From: JBLHZY01 sp050633265 | GTDB taxonomy: Bacteria > Pseudomonadota > Alphaproteobacteria > Rhodobacterales > Rhodobacteraceae | Assembly: GCA_050633265.1 (NCBI GenBank) | Contig: JBOEGE010000006.1 | Coordinates: 1 to 64,000 of the forward strand | Reading direction: 5' to 3' | DNA length: 64,000 bases | Part shown: in pieces, positions 43,416 through 52,270 of the stretch | How positions within the stretch are numbered: position 1 is the first letter of the stretch | How the letters are laid out: each line of letters opens with the position of its first letter | Made by a program: the position numbers and the translations under genes | The notes under the pieces: model-generated | What the model was told of the DNA's origin: nothing | The model's database searches: none | What the model saw: the letters and a program-made list of their open reading frames with translations, nothing else

Positions 43416-44231
43416 ATGATGGATATGAACCATATTAACGCTCAAGGGCTCGCGCTTTTGGGCTGCGGAAAAATGGGCTCGGCGATGCTGCAAGGCTGGC
43501 TTGGCAATGGGCTTTTGGCGCAAAACGTTTGGATTCTTGATCCTTTCCCCTCTGATTGGCTCAAGGCCCAAGGGGTTCACATCAATGAAGGCTTGCCCGC
43601 CGCGCCCGCCGCCGTTTTGATCGCGGTCAAGCCGCAGATGATGGGCGAAGCGCTCCCAACTTTGCAAGCGCTGGGCAATGCCAGCACGCTTTTCCTCAGT
43701 GTCGCCGCGGGCACGACAATTGAAAAATTTGAAGAGGCCCTTGGCGCGCAAAGCCCGATCATCCGCGCCATGCCCAATACGCCTGCTGCTGTGGGCCACG
43801 GGATGACTGCGCTGATCGGCAATGCCCATGCAACAGCGGCGCAAATGGATATGGCCGAGGCCTTGATGTCTGCTGTTGGCCAAGTCGTGCGGCTTGAAAA
43901 TGAAGAGCAAATGGATGCGGTGATCGGCGTCTCTGGCTCGGGCCCGGCCTACGTGTTTCATATGATGGAAGTGATGGCCGCAGCCGGGGCTGAGCTTGGC
44001 CTTGCGCCCGAATTGGCGATGCAATTGGCCATCGCAACCGTTGAGGGCGCAGGCCATTTGGCAATGACAAGCGATGAAAGCCCCGCGCAACTGCGCATCA
44101 ATGTTACCTCGCCCGGCGGAACAACGGCCGCCGCGCTCAATGTCTTGATGGATGCGCAAGCCGGCATGCCCCCCTTGATGCGCCGCGCCGTTGCCGCCGC
44201 CGCAGATCGCGCCAAGGAATTGGCCAAATGA
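43416..44231 (+). CDS. proC: pyrroline-5-carboxylate reductase
   Basis: A 271-residue NAD(P)H-dependent reductase for the last step of proline synthesis. The Rossmann motif is LLGCGKMGSAML, followed by VLIAVKPQ and MPNTPAAVGHGM. The C-terminal signature DAVIGVSGSGPAYVFHMMEV and RINVTSPGGTTAAAL are intact. Three ATG codons occur at 43416, 43419 and 43425; AAGG at 43407-43410 fits the first two. Its TGA overlaps the csaA-like ATG by 4 bases. Confidence 0.95.
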   Translation: MMDMNHINAQGLALLGCGKMGSAMLQGWLGNGLLAQNVWILDPFPSDWLKAQGVHINEGLPAAPAAVLIAVKPQMMGEALPTLQALGNASTLFLSVAAGTTIEKFEEALGAQSPIIRAMPNTPAAVGHGMTALIGNAHATAAQMDMAEALMSAVGQVVRLENEEQMDAVIGVSGSGPAYVFHMMEVMAAAGAELGLAPELAMQLAIATVEGAGHLAMTSDESPAQLRINVTSPGGTTAAALNVLMDAQAGMPPLMRRAVAAAADRAKELAK

Positions 44232-44560
44232 TCACCTATGAGGATTTCGCCAAAGTGGATATCCGCGCGGGGATCGTCACCCGCGCCGAACCCTTCCCAG
44301 AGGCGCGCAAACCGGCGATCAAACTCTGGATCGATTTTGGCGGTGAGCTGGGCGAAAAGAAATCATCCGCCCAGATCACCCGGCACTATGCCCCCGAAGC
44401 GCTTATCGGGCGCCAAGTCCTCGCTGTGGTAAATTTCCCGCCGCGCCAAATCGGCAAAGTCATGTCCGAAGTGCTTGTGCTTGGCGTGCCGGATGAAGAC
44501 GGCGAAGTGATCCTGATTGGCCCCGATCAACCCGCCCCCAAAGGCGCGCGCTTGTTTTGA
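44228..44560 (+). CDS. CsaA-like tRNA-binding domain protein
   Basis: A 110-residue OB-fold protein. VDIRAGIVTRAEPFPEARKP and VLAVVNFPPRQIGKVMSEVLVLG-type text match the CsaA family, which binds tRNA and was proposed as a chaperone for protein export. It starts inside the proC stop (ATGA) and its own stop overlaps the next start (TTGA), so three genes are translationally coupled. Its role beside proline synthesis is unknown. Confidence 0.9.
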   Translation: MITYEDFAKVDIRAGIVTRAEPFPEARKPAIKLWIDFGGELGEKKSSAQITRHYAPEALIGRQVLAVVNFPPRQIGKVMSEVLVLGVPDEDGEVILIGPDQPAPKGARLF

Positions 44561-45510
44561 AAAAGCTGCTGATCACCCAGCGCCTGCCCGATAGAATCGA
44601 AGCGGCGGCCCGCGCCAATTTTGATGTCACATCGCGCGGCGAAGCACAGCCCCTTGCGCTTGAAGAGGCCCGCGAAGCACTGCAAACCTATGATGCGATC
44701 CTGCCAACCCTTGGCGATCACTTCCCGGCCGAGGCCTTCACCGCGCCAAATCACCGCTGCCAATTGCTCGCCAATTTCGGCGTTGGCACCAATCACATAG
44801 ACATAAACGCCGCCAATGCCGCAGGCATCCAAGTGACCAACACGCCCGGCGCCGTTACCGATGCCACGGCTGATATCGCTATGATGCTGATCCTGATGAC
44901 CGCCCGGCGCGCCTCTGAGGGCGAAACCTTGCTGCGAGCGGGCAAATGGCAGGGCTGGCGGCCCACCCAAATGCTCGGCATGCATATCGGCGGCAAAACC
45001 CTTGGCGTCATCGGCATGGGAAGGATCGGCCAAGCCATCGCCAAACGCGCCCATTTTGGCTTTGGTATGGAGATCCACTATTTCAATCGCAGCGCCAAAA
45101 GCGATCTCGCAACCCCGGCCAAGCGCATCACAGATCTCAACACATTGCTAAACACATCCGATATCGTGATCCTCGCAGTGCCCGCAACGGCCCAAACGCA
45201 TCACCTGATCGGCGCAGATCAACTGGCCCAAATGCAAGAGCACGCCTGCCTGATCAATGTCGCGCGTGGAGATGTGATTGATGAGGCAGCCCTGATCAAA
45301 GCCCTGCAATCCCGCCAAATCGCCGGCGCAGGCTTGGATGTCTATGAAAAAGAGCCGCAAATCCCCAAAGCTCTGCGCGATCTGCCCAACACAACCCTAC
45401 TGCCCCACCTCGGAACTGCGGCCCTCGAGATACGCGAAAACATGGGCCAAATGGCGCTTGATAACCTGATCGCATGGCAACAAGGCGCGCCACTTCTCAA
45501 CCCAGTTTAA
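44557..45510 (+). CDS. D-2-hydroxyacid dehydrogenase (glyoxylate/hydroxypyruvate reductase-like)
   Basis: A 317-residue NAD(P)-dependent enzyme. The nucleotide motif is GVIGMGRIGQAIAKRA. The substrate arginine is in NVARGDVID, the acid in GAGLDVYEKEP, and the catalytic His in LPHLGTA. This combination fits GRHPR/glycerate dehydrogenases, which reduce glyoxylate or hydroxypyruvate. The start is TTG 44557, overlapping the upstream TGA. An inverted repeat follows the stop. Confidence 0.88.
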   Translation: MKKLLITQRLPDRIEAAARANFDVTSRGEAQPLALEEAREALQTYDAILPTLGDHFPAEAFTAPNHRCQLLANFGVGTNHIDINAANAAGIQVTNTPGAVTDATADIAMMLILMTARRASEGETLLRAGKWQGWRPTQMLGMHIGGKTLGVIGMGRIGQAIAKRAHFGFGMEIHYFNRSAKSDLATPAKRITDLNTLLNTSDIVILAVPATAQTHHLIGADQLAQMQEHACLINVARGDVIDEAALIKALQSRQIAGAGLDVYEKEPQIPKALRDLPNTTLLPHLGTAALEIRENMGQMALDNLIAWQQGAPLLNPV

Positions 45511-45530
45511 GCACCATTTCACAGTTGTGA

Positions 45531-45601
45531 AAATATCCTCGCCGAAGGCCAGAATCTTACTGTTGCGCCAAAAGAGTTTAATGCCTCCGGCGGGGATATT
45601 T
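45531..45601. repeat. 19-base inverted repeat between converging genes
   Basis: Left arm AAATATCCTCGCCGAAGGC (45531-45549) and right arm GCCTCCGGCGGGGATATTT (45583-45601) match at 17 of 19 positions, with a 33-base middle. The right arm resembles a sequence I recall as frequent downstream of genes in Rhodobacteraceae. It lies between the dehydrogenase and MORN gene stops, so it probably acts in 3'-end formation or mRNA protection. Confidence 0.7.
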
Positions 45602-45641
45602 GACCAACTATGAATGCAAGGGATGCAAAGAGGCGCTGGGC

Positions 45642-47051
45642 TTAATTCTCGGTCAGCGCGCCGTTTTCCCATGTGCCCGTGGCGGTCTCGCCGCTGGCGT
45701 ATTTGATCGTGCCAAGGCCTTGGCGCTCGCCGTTTACAAAGCTGCCTTCATAGACATCCCCATTGGCATAAGTGGCCTTTCCCTCGCCGTTGATTTCGCC
45801 AGCGCGCCATGCGCCTTCATAGGTAAAGCCATTGGGCATAACGATTTTTCCATTGCCTTCGCGATTGCCATCGGCAAAGGCGCCCTCATAGATTGTGCCG
45901 TCTGAATAAGTGGCTTTGCCCATGCCGCTGCGCAGGCCTTCAACCCAATCCCCCTCATAAGAATAGCCATCAGAATAGGTCATTTTGCCTTTTCCGTGGT
46001 TCTGAGCGTTCTTGAAGCTGCCCTCATAGACAAGGCCGTTGGTGTAGCGCGCGATACCAGTGCCCTCAATAACGCCCTGTTTCCATTCGCCTTCATATGT
46101 ATTGCCATCGGGATAGGTGATTTTGCCCATACCATCGGCCAGATCATCGAGGAAATTGCCCTCATAGACCGATCCGTCTGGGTAGGTCACTTTGCCTTTG
46201 CCTTCGATCCGGCCCTTGGTCCAGTCGCCGATATAGGCATATCCATCGGCGCCGGTAAATTGGCCAATCCCATGGCGATTGTCCTCAAAAAACGCGCCTT
46301 CATAAATATCGCCATTGGCATAGGTGACTTTGCCTTGTCCCTGGCGCTGGCCTGCTTCAAGCGCGCCGACATAGACATCGCCATTGGGCTGGGTCAGCGT
46401 GCCTTGGCCATGGATTTGCCCGCCAAGCCATTCGCCCTCATAGCGCAGCCCATCGGGCATGATCAGCGTGCCAATACCTTCGCGCAATCCGCCTTTGAGC
46501 TGGCCTGTGTAGGTTGCTGTATCGGGGTAGGTGATCTTGCCGCTGCCCTCTTTGACGCCGGCAATCCAAGCGCCCTCATAGACATAGCCCGTGGGGCTTT
46601 CCATGCGGCCTTGGCCCTCATGCAGCGCATTCACAAAGCCGCCCTCGTATTTCACCCCATTGGCATAGGTCGCGACCCCTGAACCGTTGATTTTCCCATC
46701 GGTCCAATCGCCCTCATAGGTGCCGCCATCCGCAAAGGTGATCTTGCCGATGCCTTCGGGCTTGCCGCGCGCGAATGTTCCGACATAGATCGAGCTATCG
46801 GGGAAAACAGCGCGCCCTTGGCCGCGGATTTCGCCCTCTACCCATTCGCCGGAATATTCATAACCATTGGGCAGGCGATAGGTTCCGGTGCCATGCTGCA
46901 CACCGTCCTTGAACGTGCCTTCGTAAACGCCGCCCTCATCATATTGCTTGGTGATGATCTTGCCGCTGTCTTGGGCAAATGCCCCCAACGGCGCGCCAAA
47001 AGAGAGCGTGGCAACAAGTGCAAAGACGGCAATGTTTGAAATTTTCAGCAC
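45642..47051 (-). CDS. exported MORN-repeat protein (18 repeats)
   Basis: A 469-residue protein with a signal peptide (FALVATLSFGAPLGAFA, cleavage before QDSG). The rest is one array of MORN units of 23 residues, each like YEGxFxxGxxxGxGxxxYxDG. I count 18 full units and one worn unit at the C-terminus. No catalytic domain is attached. MORN arrays bind lipids or act as scaffolds in eukaryotes; in bacteria they are little studied. I start at GTG 47051 because GGGGG lies 4 bases upstream and the signal peptide follows. Divergent from nadE. Confidence 0.88.
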   Translation of the reverse strand: MLKISNIAVFALVATLSFGAPLGAFAQDSGKIITKQYDEGGVYEGTFKDGVQHGTGTYRLPNGYEYSGEWVEGEIRGQGRAVFPDSSIYVGTFARGKPEGIGKITFADGGTYEGDWTDGKINGSGVATYANGVKYEGGFVNALHEGQGRMESPTGYVYEGAWIAGVKEGSGKITYPDTATYTGQLKGGLREGIGTLIMPDGLRYEGEWLGGQIHGQGTLTQPNGDVYVGALEAGQRQGQGKVTYANGDIYEGAFFEDNRHGIGQFTGADGYAYIGDWTKGRIEGKGKVTYPDGSVYEGNFLDDLADGMGKITYPDGNTYEGEWKQGVIEGTGIARYTNGLVYEGSFKNAQNHGKGKMTYSDGYSYEGDWVEGLRSGMGKATYSDGTIYEGAFADGNREGNGKIVMPNGFTYEGAWRAGEINGEGKATYANGDVYEGSFVNGERQGLGTIKYASGETATGTWENGALTEN

Positions 47052-47254
47052 GATTTCCCCCAAGCGATATTCAGCGCAAGACCATCCCCGGCCCGCTTTG
47101 GCCAGCCTAAGAGACAGCCAAGCGCAAGACAACGTCTTTTGCGCGCCCCCTTCCCAATAAGCGGAGCGGCCATTGGCGCGGCTTTTTCGCGCCGCCTCTC
47201 TTTTAACTCGCGCTCAGTCTGGGTAGACAGGGCCAAGCATAAAGAGGGCCTCGC

Positions 47255-48913
47255 ATGGGCAATAGATTCCGCCTCACTTTGGCACAGTTAAACCCAACCG
47301 TTGGCGCGCTCAGCTCCAACGCGCAAAAGGTGCGCGATGCTTGGGCAAAAGCGCGCGATGCAGGCGCGGATATGATCGCCTTTCCCGAGATGTTTATCTC
47401 TGGCTACCAAACCCAAGACTTGGTGATGAAACCGGCCTTTTGCGAGGATTGCATACGCCATATCAAAGCCTTAGCGGTTGAGCTTGCCGATGGCCCTGCG
47501 ATTGGGATCGGCGGCCCCTATGCCTATGGTGATAAGTTGCACAACGCCTATTGGATTTTAGAGGGCGGCGAGGTGCGCACGATTGTACTCAAGCATAACC
47601 TGCCCAACGAGACCGTGTTTGATGAGGTGCGGCTCTATTCCTCGGGGCCGATCAACGGGCCCTATAAAATCGGGCCGCTGCGCATCGGCACGCCCATTTG
47701 CGAAGACGCATGGCACCCCGAAGTGGCTGAGGCACTGGCCGAAACCGGCGCGGAAATCCTGCTCGTGCCCAATGGCTCGCCCTATTATCGGGGCAAATTT
47801 GATCGCAGGCTCAGCCATATGGTCGCCCGCGTGGTCGAAACCGGCCTGCCGCTGGTCTATCTCAATATGGTTGGCGGCCAGGATGATCAGGTCTTTGATG
47901 GCGCGTCCTTCGTGCTGAACCCGCACGGCGAAATGGCGGCAAAATTTCCGACCTTTGATGAGGTGATTGAGCATATCGATTTTGAGGAAGGTGATGCAGG
48001 CTGGCGCGCGCTTCCCGGCAAAATCGACCATGCCCCGGATGAATGGGAACAAGACTACCGCGTGATGGTCGAAGCCACGCGCGATTACTTGGGCAAAACC
48101 GGTTTCAAAAAAGTTCTGCTTGGCCTTTCCGGCGGGATCGATAGCGCGATTGTGGCCACCATCGCCGCTGATGCGCTTGGCCCCGAAAACGTCCGCTGCG
48201 TGATGCTGCCCTCGGAATATACCTCCCAAAGCTCGCTGGACGATGCAAAGGATGTGGCCAACCGCCTTGGCTGCCGCTACGATTTCGTGCCGATCAAAGA
48301 AGGGCGCGATGCGATCACCAACACGCTCGCGCCGCTCTTTGCAGGGGTTGAGCCGGACCTGACCGAAGAGAATATCCAATCGCGCCTGCGCGGGCTTTTG
48401 CTCATGGCGCTGTCGAATAAATTTGGCGAAATGTTGCTGACAACGGGCAATAAATCCGAAGTCGCGGTCGGCTATGCGACGATTTATGGCGATATGGCGG
48501 GCGGCTATAACCCGATCAAAGAGCTCTATAAAACCCGCGTGTTTGAGCAATGCCGCTGGCGCAATGCCAACCATCGCCCCTGGATGAAAGCTCCGGCGGG
48601 CGAGGTCATCCCGCCCTCAATCATCGACAAACCGCCAAGTGCCGAGCTGCGCCCTGATCAGCGCGATGACGATAGCTTGCCGCCCTATGATATTCTCGAT
48701 GCAATCCTCGAACAGCTGATCGATCACGAGGCCTCTTTCGGCGAAATCGTCGCCATGGGCTATGATCGCGATGTGGTGAAAAAGGTCGAGCATCTGATCT
48801 ACATCTCAGAATACAAACGCCATCAAGCCGCCCCCGGCGCGCGCCTCACCCCGCGCTCTTTCTGGCTTGATCGGCGCTATCCGATTGTGAACCGCTGGCG
48901 GGATCAAAGCTAA
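47255..48913 (+). CDS. nadE: glutamine-dependent NAD+ synthetase
   Basis: A 552-residue two-domain enzyme making NAD from deamido-NAD and glutamine. The N-terminal nitrilase-type glutaminase has FPEMFISGYQ (Glu), LKHNLPNETVFDE (Lys) and GTPICEDAW (Cys). The C-terminal synthetase has the P-loop LGLSGGIDSA, LRGLLLMALSNK and TTGNKSEVAVGY. Length is normal for the fused bacterial form. GAGGG lies upstream of ATG 47255. Its stop overlaps the converging soxR stop. Confidence 0.96.
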   Translation: MGNRFRLTLAQLNPTVGALSSNAQKVRDAWAKARDAGADMIAFPEMFISGYQTQDLVMKPAFCEDCIRHIKALAVELADGPAIGIGGPYAYGDKLHNAYWILEGGEVRTIVLKHNLPNETVFDEVRLYSSGPINGPYKIGPLRIGTPICEDAWHPEVAEALAETGAEILLVPNGSPYYRGKFDRRLSHMVARVVETGLPLVYLNMVGGQDDQVFDGASFVLNPHGEMAAKFPTFDEVIEHIDFEEGDAGWRALPGKIDHAPDEWEQDYRVMVEATRDYLGKTGFKKVLLGLSGGIDSAIVATIAADALGPENVRCVMLPSEYTSQSSLDDAKDVANRLGCRYDFVPIKEGRDAITNTLAPLFAGVEPDLTEENIQSRLRGLLLMALSNKFGEMLLTTGNKSEVAVGYATIYGDMAGGYNPIKELYKTRVFEQCRWRNANHRPWMKAPAGEVIPPSIIDKPPSAELRPDQRDDDSLPPYDILDAILEQLIDHEASFGEIVAMGYDRDVVKKVEHLIYISEYKRHQAAPGARLTPRSFWLDRRYPIVNRWRDQS

Positions 48914-49353
48914 GCCTCGCCCAGCCGATCTCCGAGCAAAATGCGCGGCCCCGGACCATGCTTTCGCAGCGCGTCATCGGGGTTATAAAGCTTGCAAGAT
49001 TTTAAACTTAGGCACCCGCAACCAATGCAAGAATTTAAACTTTCGCGCAAACGGGTGAGGGTTGCGATCTTTTCATCCAGGCTTTTGCGAAAGTGGCGGG
49101 CGATCTTTTCCCAATCGGCTTTTGTGGGCGTGCGCCCCTCGGGAAGCGCGCTTAGCTCGCCGCGTATTTCAGCGATGGAATAGCCCATTTGCTGGGCGAT
49201 CTTGATGAAGCTGAGGCGGCGAATATCGGCCCGTTCAAAGCGGCGCTGCCCGCCGGCATTGCGCCCCGGCGTGATCAAACCCTGCTCCTCATAATAGCGG
49301 ATCGCCGAAACAGCGAGCCCGGTTCGCAATCCAACTTGCCCAATTGTCAGCAT
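48910..49353 (-). CDS. soxR: redox-sensing activator SoxR
   Basis: A 147-residue MerR-family regulator. The N-terminal winged helix is LTIGQVGLRTGLAVSAIRYYEE. The C-terminal cysteines Cys109, Cys112, Cys114 and Cys120 give CX2CXCX5C, the [2Fe-2S] site that senses superoxide or redox-cycling drugs. The arrangement CIGCGCLSL is the SoxR fingerprint. I start at ATG 49353 with the HTH immediately after. A SoxR box lies in the divergent spacer. No soxS is present, as expected outside enteric bacteria. Confidence 0.96.
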   Translation of the reverse strand: MLTIGQVGLRTGLAVSAIRYYEEQGLITPGRNAGGQRRFERADIRRLSFIKIAQQMGYSIAEIRGELSALPEGRTPTKADWEKIARHFRKSLDEKIATLTRLRESLNSCIGCGCLSLKSCKLYNPDDALRKHGPGPRILLGDRLGEA

Positions 49354-49376
49354 GCCTAGCTCCGTGAATTTTTTGT

Positions 49377-49407
49377 TTGACCTCAAGTTAGCTTGAGGAA
49401 TTACAAC
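49377..49407 (+). promoter_or_regulatory. SoxR box within a 19-bp-spacer promoter
   Basis: The dyad CCTCAAGTTAGCTTGAGG (49381-49398) differs by one central base from the Escherichia coli soxS operator. It lies between -35 TTGACC (49377-49382) and -10 TACAAC (49402-49407), a spacer of 19 bases. That overlong spacer is the hallmark of MerR/SoxR-activated promoters. It drives the VOC gene at 49438. Confidence 0.93.
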
Positions 49408-49437
49408 AGGCAAATCAACAAGAAATAGGAGAGTAAG

Positions 49438-49812
49438 ATGGCTACTTTAGAACATGTAAATATCACAGTTAAGGATGCGGATCTGATTGCGCAAAAACTT
49501 GTTGCGCTGTTTGACTGGTCAATCCGCTGGTCCGGTGCGGCAATGGAGAAGGGGCGCACGGTGCATGTTGGCACTGAAAACAGCTACATCGCCCTCTATT
49601 CGCAGGGCGGCACACAAGCCTTGGGCAATAGTTATCTCAGCCCGGGCGGGCTCAATCATATCGGCATCGTTGTTGATGATCTTGTTGCCGCAGAGGCGCG
49701 CATAAAATCCGCAGGCTACACCCCGCAGAATCATGCAGATTATGAGCCCGGCAAGCGCTTCTATTTCGATTTTGACGATGGCGTTGAGATCGAAGTAATC
49801 GCTTATGATTAA
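49438..49812 (+). CDS. VOC (glyoxalase/bleomycin-resistance fold) family protein
   Basis: A 124-residue vicinal-oxygen-chelate protein. It opens ATLEHVNITVKDADLIA, with HVN the first metal-ligand position. GGLNHIGIVVDDL is the second-strand motif with His, and FYFDFDDGVEIEVI holds the terminal Glu. A metal-dependent glyoxalase-like or thiol-transferase enzyme is likely, substrate unknown. The SoxR-controlled promoter puts it in the response to redox-cycling compounds. AGGAG lies upstream of the ATG. Its stop overlaps the converging kinase gene by 4 bases. Confidence 0.9.
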   Translation: MATLEHVNITVKDADLIAQKLVALFDWSIRWSGAAMEKGRTVHVGTENSYIALYSQGGTQALGNSYLSPGGLNHIGIVVDDLVAAEARIKSAGYTPQNHADYEPGKRFYFDFDDGVEIEVIAYD

Positions 49813-50765
49813 AGGGTAATTTGCTCCAAAGTGCAGGCCGAGAATGCAGTTTTTACATCCCCCGGCCTGCACAATTCCGTTGCCGGCGTTAGCATGGCCG
49901 CAGCAGCACATGCTGTGCCATATCGCAATGCTTCGGGCGCGCCCATTTCGCGCGCAATCCCAAGCGCAACCCCCGCCACAAAACTATCCCCTGCCCCAAC
50001 GGCAGACACCACATTTTGAATGGGCAGCGCCGCGTGCCAAATACCCTGATCATTCGCAAGAGTTGAGCCATCAGCCCCGCGCGCGATGATCACATTTTGC
50101 GCCGCGCCGCGCTTCAATAGCTCTTGAGCAAACAGCGCTGTATCACGCCGCCCCGCGAGCTCTCGGCCCGCCAGCCCCACTGCCTCAGCATCATCCATAC
50201 GCAACACAAAGGGCCGCAGCGCCGCCTGCGCTATCGCCGCCAAGGGCGCACCAGAGGTATCGACAAAAAGCCGCCCGCCAGCTTTGTCCACAACCCCAGC
50301 CAAACGGGCCGTAAAATCAGGCGAAACGCCGGGCGGTTGCGAGCCAGACAAAACGATCAATGCATCCGGCGTCAAGGCGGCCTCGATCGCGCAAAGGGCC
50401 TTCTCGCAAAGGCCCGCATCCCAAGCAGGGCCGGGCATCACAAAGCGAAATTGATCGCCGCGCGCACTATCGGTGATCGCAATGCTTTGGCGGGTTTCAC
50501 CGGGAATATTAAAGGGCAAAGCCGGTACATTTTCACCCGCCAACAACGCAAGCAAAAACGCCCCCATCGCGCCGCCCACAGCCACAAAGGCCGTGCTCTC
50601 CCCGCCCAAAATCCGCACCGCACGCGAAACATTCACGCCGCCGCCGCCGGGATCAAATTGCGGCGTGGAGCAGCGCAGTTTCGGCCCCGCGCGCACATGA
50701 TCAACCGCGCTCGAAAGATCGACAGCGGGGTTCAGCGTGATCGTGAGGATCGGGGCGGTTTGCAT
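49809..50765 (-). CDS. PfkB-family sugar kinase (1-phosphofructokinase-like)
   Basis: A 318-residue ribokinase-fold kinase. LTITLNPAVDLSSAVD and FDPGGGGVNVSRAVRILGG are the PfkB N-terminal signatures. LSGSQPPGV is typical of phosphofructokinase and tagatose-6-phosphate kinase, and SAVGAGDSFVAGVALG holds the catalytic Asp and anion hole. The substrate could be fructose 6-phosphate or 1-phosphate. ATG 50765 (MQTAPIL) is preferred. Divergent from gltX. Confidence 0.92.
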   Translation of the reverse strand: MQTAPILTITLNPAVDLSSAVDHVRAGPKLRCSTPQFDPGGGGVNVSRAVRILGGESTAFVAVGGAMGAFLLALLAGENVPALPFNIPGETRQSIAITDSARGDQFRFVMPGPAWDAGLCEKALCAIEAALTPDALIVLSGSQPPGVSPDFTARLAGVVDKAGGRLFVDTSGAPLAAIAQAALRPFVLRMDDAEAVGLAGRELAGRRDTALFAQELLKRGAAQNVIIARGADGSTLANDQGIWHAALPIQNVVSAVGAGDSFVAGVALGIAREMGAPEALRYGTACAAAAMLTPATELCRPGDVKTAFSACTLEQITL

Positions 50766-50891
50766 CGGCACCTCGGGCAAATTTCCGCCCCATCATGGCC
50801 CATCCGCGCCCCGCCTCAAAGCGCAAAACAGATGCAAACACTGGACAATTGCGCGCCAGAGTGGAATAGCAGCGCCAACAGGAGAGCCCTC

Positions 50892-52214
50892 ATGACAACC
50901 ACTCGTTTTGCCCCATCGCCCACCGGATATATCCACGTTGGAAATCTGCGCACCGCGCTGTTCAACTACCTGATCGCGCGCAAGGCTGGCGGGCAATTTA
51001 TCCTGCGCCTTGATGACACTGATCCTGAGCGCTCAACGGATGCTTATGCCGACGCGATCAAAGAGGATCTCGAATGGCTTGGCCTCACTTGGGACCGCAT
51101 CGAGCAACAATCAACCCGCATCGAGCGCTATGAAGCCGCCGCCGACGAACTGCGCGCAAAGGGGCGTTTTTACGAGTGTTTTGAAACACCTACCGAGCTT
51201 GACCTTAAGCGCAAGAAGCAGCTCAACATGGGCAAACCGCCGGTTTATGATCGCACCGCTTTGGCGCTTTCCGAGGCCGAGCGCGATGCGCTGCGGGCCG
51301 AGCGCGGCGCGGGCCATTGGCGCTTTAAGCTCGATCAAGAGCGCATTGAATGGAAGGATGGCATCCTTGGCGATCTCTCGATTGATGCAGCGTCCGTCTC
51401 TGATCCGGTGCTGATCCGCGGCGATGGCCAGTTCCTTTATACGCTTGCCTCGGTCTGCGATGACGTTGATTTTGGCATCACCCATGTTGTGCGTGGCTCG
51501 GATCACGTGACCAACACTGCGACCCAAATCCAGATCATTGAAGCCCTTGGGGGCACGGTTCCATCCTTTGCGCATCACTCGCTTTTGACCGGCCCACAAG
51601 GCGAAGCGCTTTCCAAACGGCTCGGCACTTTGAGCCTGCGCGATCTGCGCGAACAGGGCGTTGAGCCGATGGCATTGCTCAGCCAAATGGCCCGCCTTGG
51701 CGCGAACCAGCCCTTTGAGCTGCGCAGCACAATGGACGAGCTGATTGAGGGCTTTGACCTTTCGCAATTCGGCGCGGCCCCAACGAAATTCGATGTGGAT
51801 GATCTGTTCCCCATCACGGGCCGTTACCTGCAAACGCTGCCGCTGGCCTCCGTCGCCTCTGATATTGCGGCGCTTGGCGTGCCTGAAACACTGGCCAGCC
51901 AATTCTGGGATGTGGTGCGCGAAAATATCTCAACGCGCGGCGATATGGCCGCTTGGTGGGCACTGTTCCGCGATGGCGCAGAGCCTGTGATCGAGGAAGA
52001 AGACCGCGAATTTGTCGCCCAAGCTTTCGCGCTTTTGCCCGCGCATCCCTATACTTCCGAGACATGGGGCGCATGGACGGCTGCCGTTAAAGAAGCCACC
52101 GGACGCAAAGGGCGTGGCCTCTTCATGCCGCTGCGCAAAGCGATCACTGGCCAGCCGCACGGCCCGGATATGAGCGCGGTTCTCACCCTGCTGCAAAAAG
52201 CGCCAAGCCTCTAG
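50892..52214 (+). CDS. gltX: glutamyl-tRNA synthetase
   Basis: A 440-residue class I synthetase. The HIGH-type site is SPTGYIHVGNLRTALFN (HVGN), DDTDPERS follows, and the KMSKS loop is GEALSKRLGTLSL. It resembles the second, GltX2-like group found in Alphaproteobacteria, in which one of two enzymes may charge tRNA-Gln for amidation; this cannot be settled from one gene. I start at ATG 50892 with GGAGAG 5 bases upstream; the frame stays open to 50124, but that part is antisense to the kinase gene. Confidence 0.95.
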   Translation: MTTTRFAPSPTGYIHVGNLRTALFNYLIARKAGGQFILRLDDTDPERSTDAYADAIKEDLEWLGLTWDRIEQQSTRIERYEAAADELRAKGRFYECFETPTELDLKRKKQLNMGKPPVYDRTALALSEAERDALRAERGAGHWRFKLDQERIEWKDGILGDLSIDAASVSDPVLIRGDGQFLYTLASVCDDVDFGITHVVRGSDHVTNTATQIQIIEALGGTVPSFAHHSLLTGPQGEALSKRLGTLSLRDLREQGVEPMALLSQMARLGANQPFELRSTMDELIEGFDLSQFGAAPTKFDVDDLFPITGRYLQTLPLASVASDIAALGVPETLASQFWDVVRENISTRGDMAAWWALFRDGAEPVIEEEDREFVAQAFALLPAHPYTSETWGAWTAAVKEATGRKGRGLFMPLRKAITGQPHGPDMSAVLTLLQKAPSL

Positions 52215-52270
52215 CTGCGCGCATTCTTGCTCTTGCCGCATCGCGCTTGATCGCCTAACTTTGCCCTGCC

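Noticed and set aside
42753..44159. 468-residue minus-strand frame opposite the YbjN and proC genes
   Set aside because: It crosses two unrelated plus-strand genes and a terminator, so it cannot be a single gene.
45642..47051. Tandem DNA repeat or CRISPR-like array at the MORN locus
   Set aside because: The 69-base periodicity comes from the protein repeat; units diverge in DNA and there are no spacers.
50124..50891. 256-residue N-terminal extension of gltX
   Set aside because: It runs antisense through the PfkB gene; the real synthetase begins at 50892 with a clear ribosome site and the canonical N-terminal motif.
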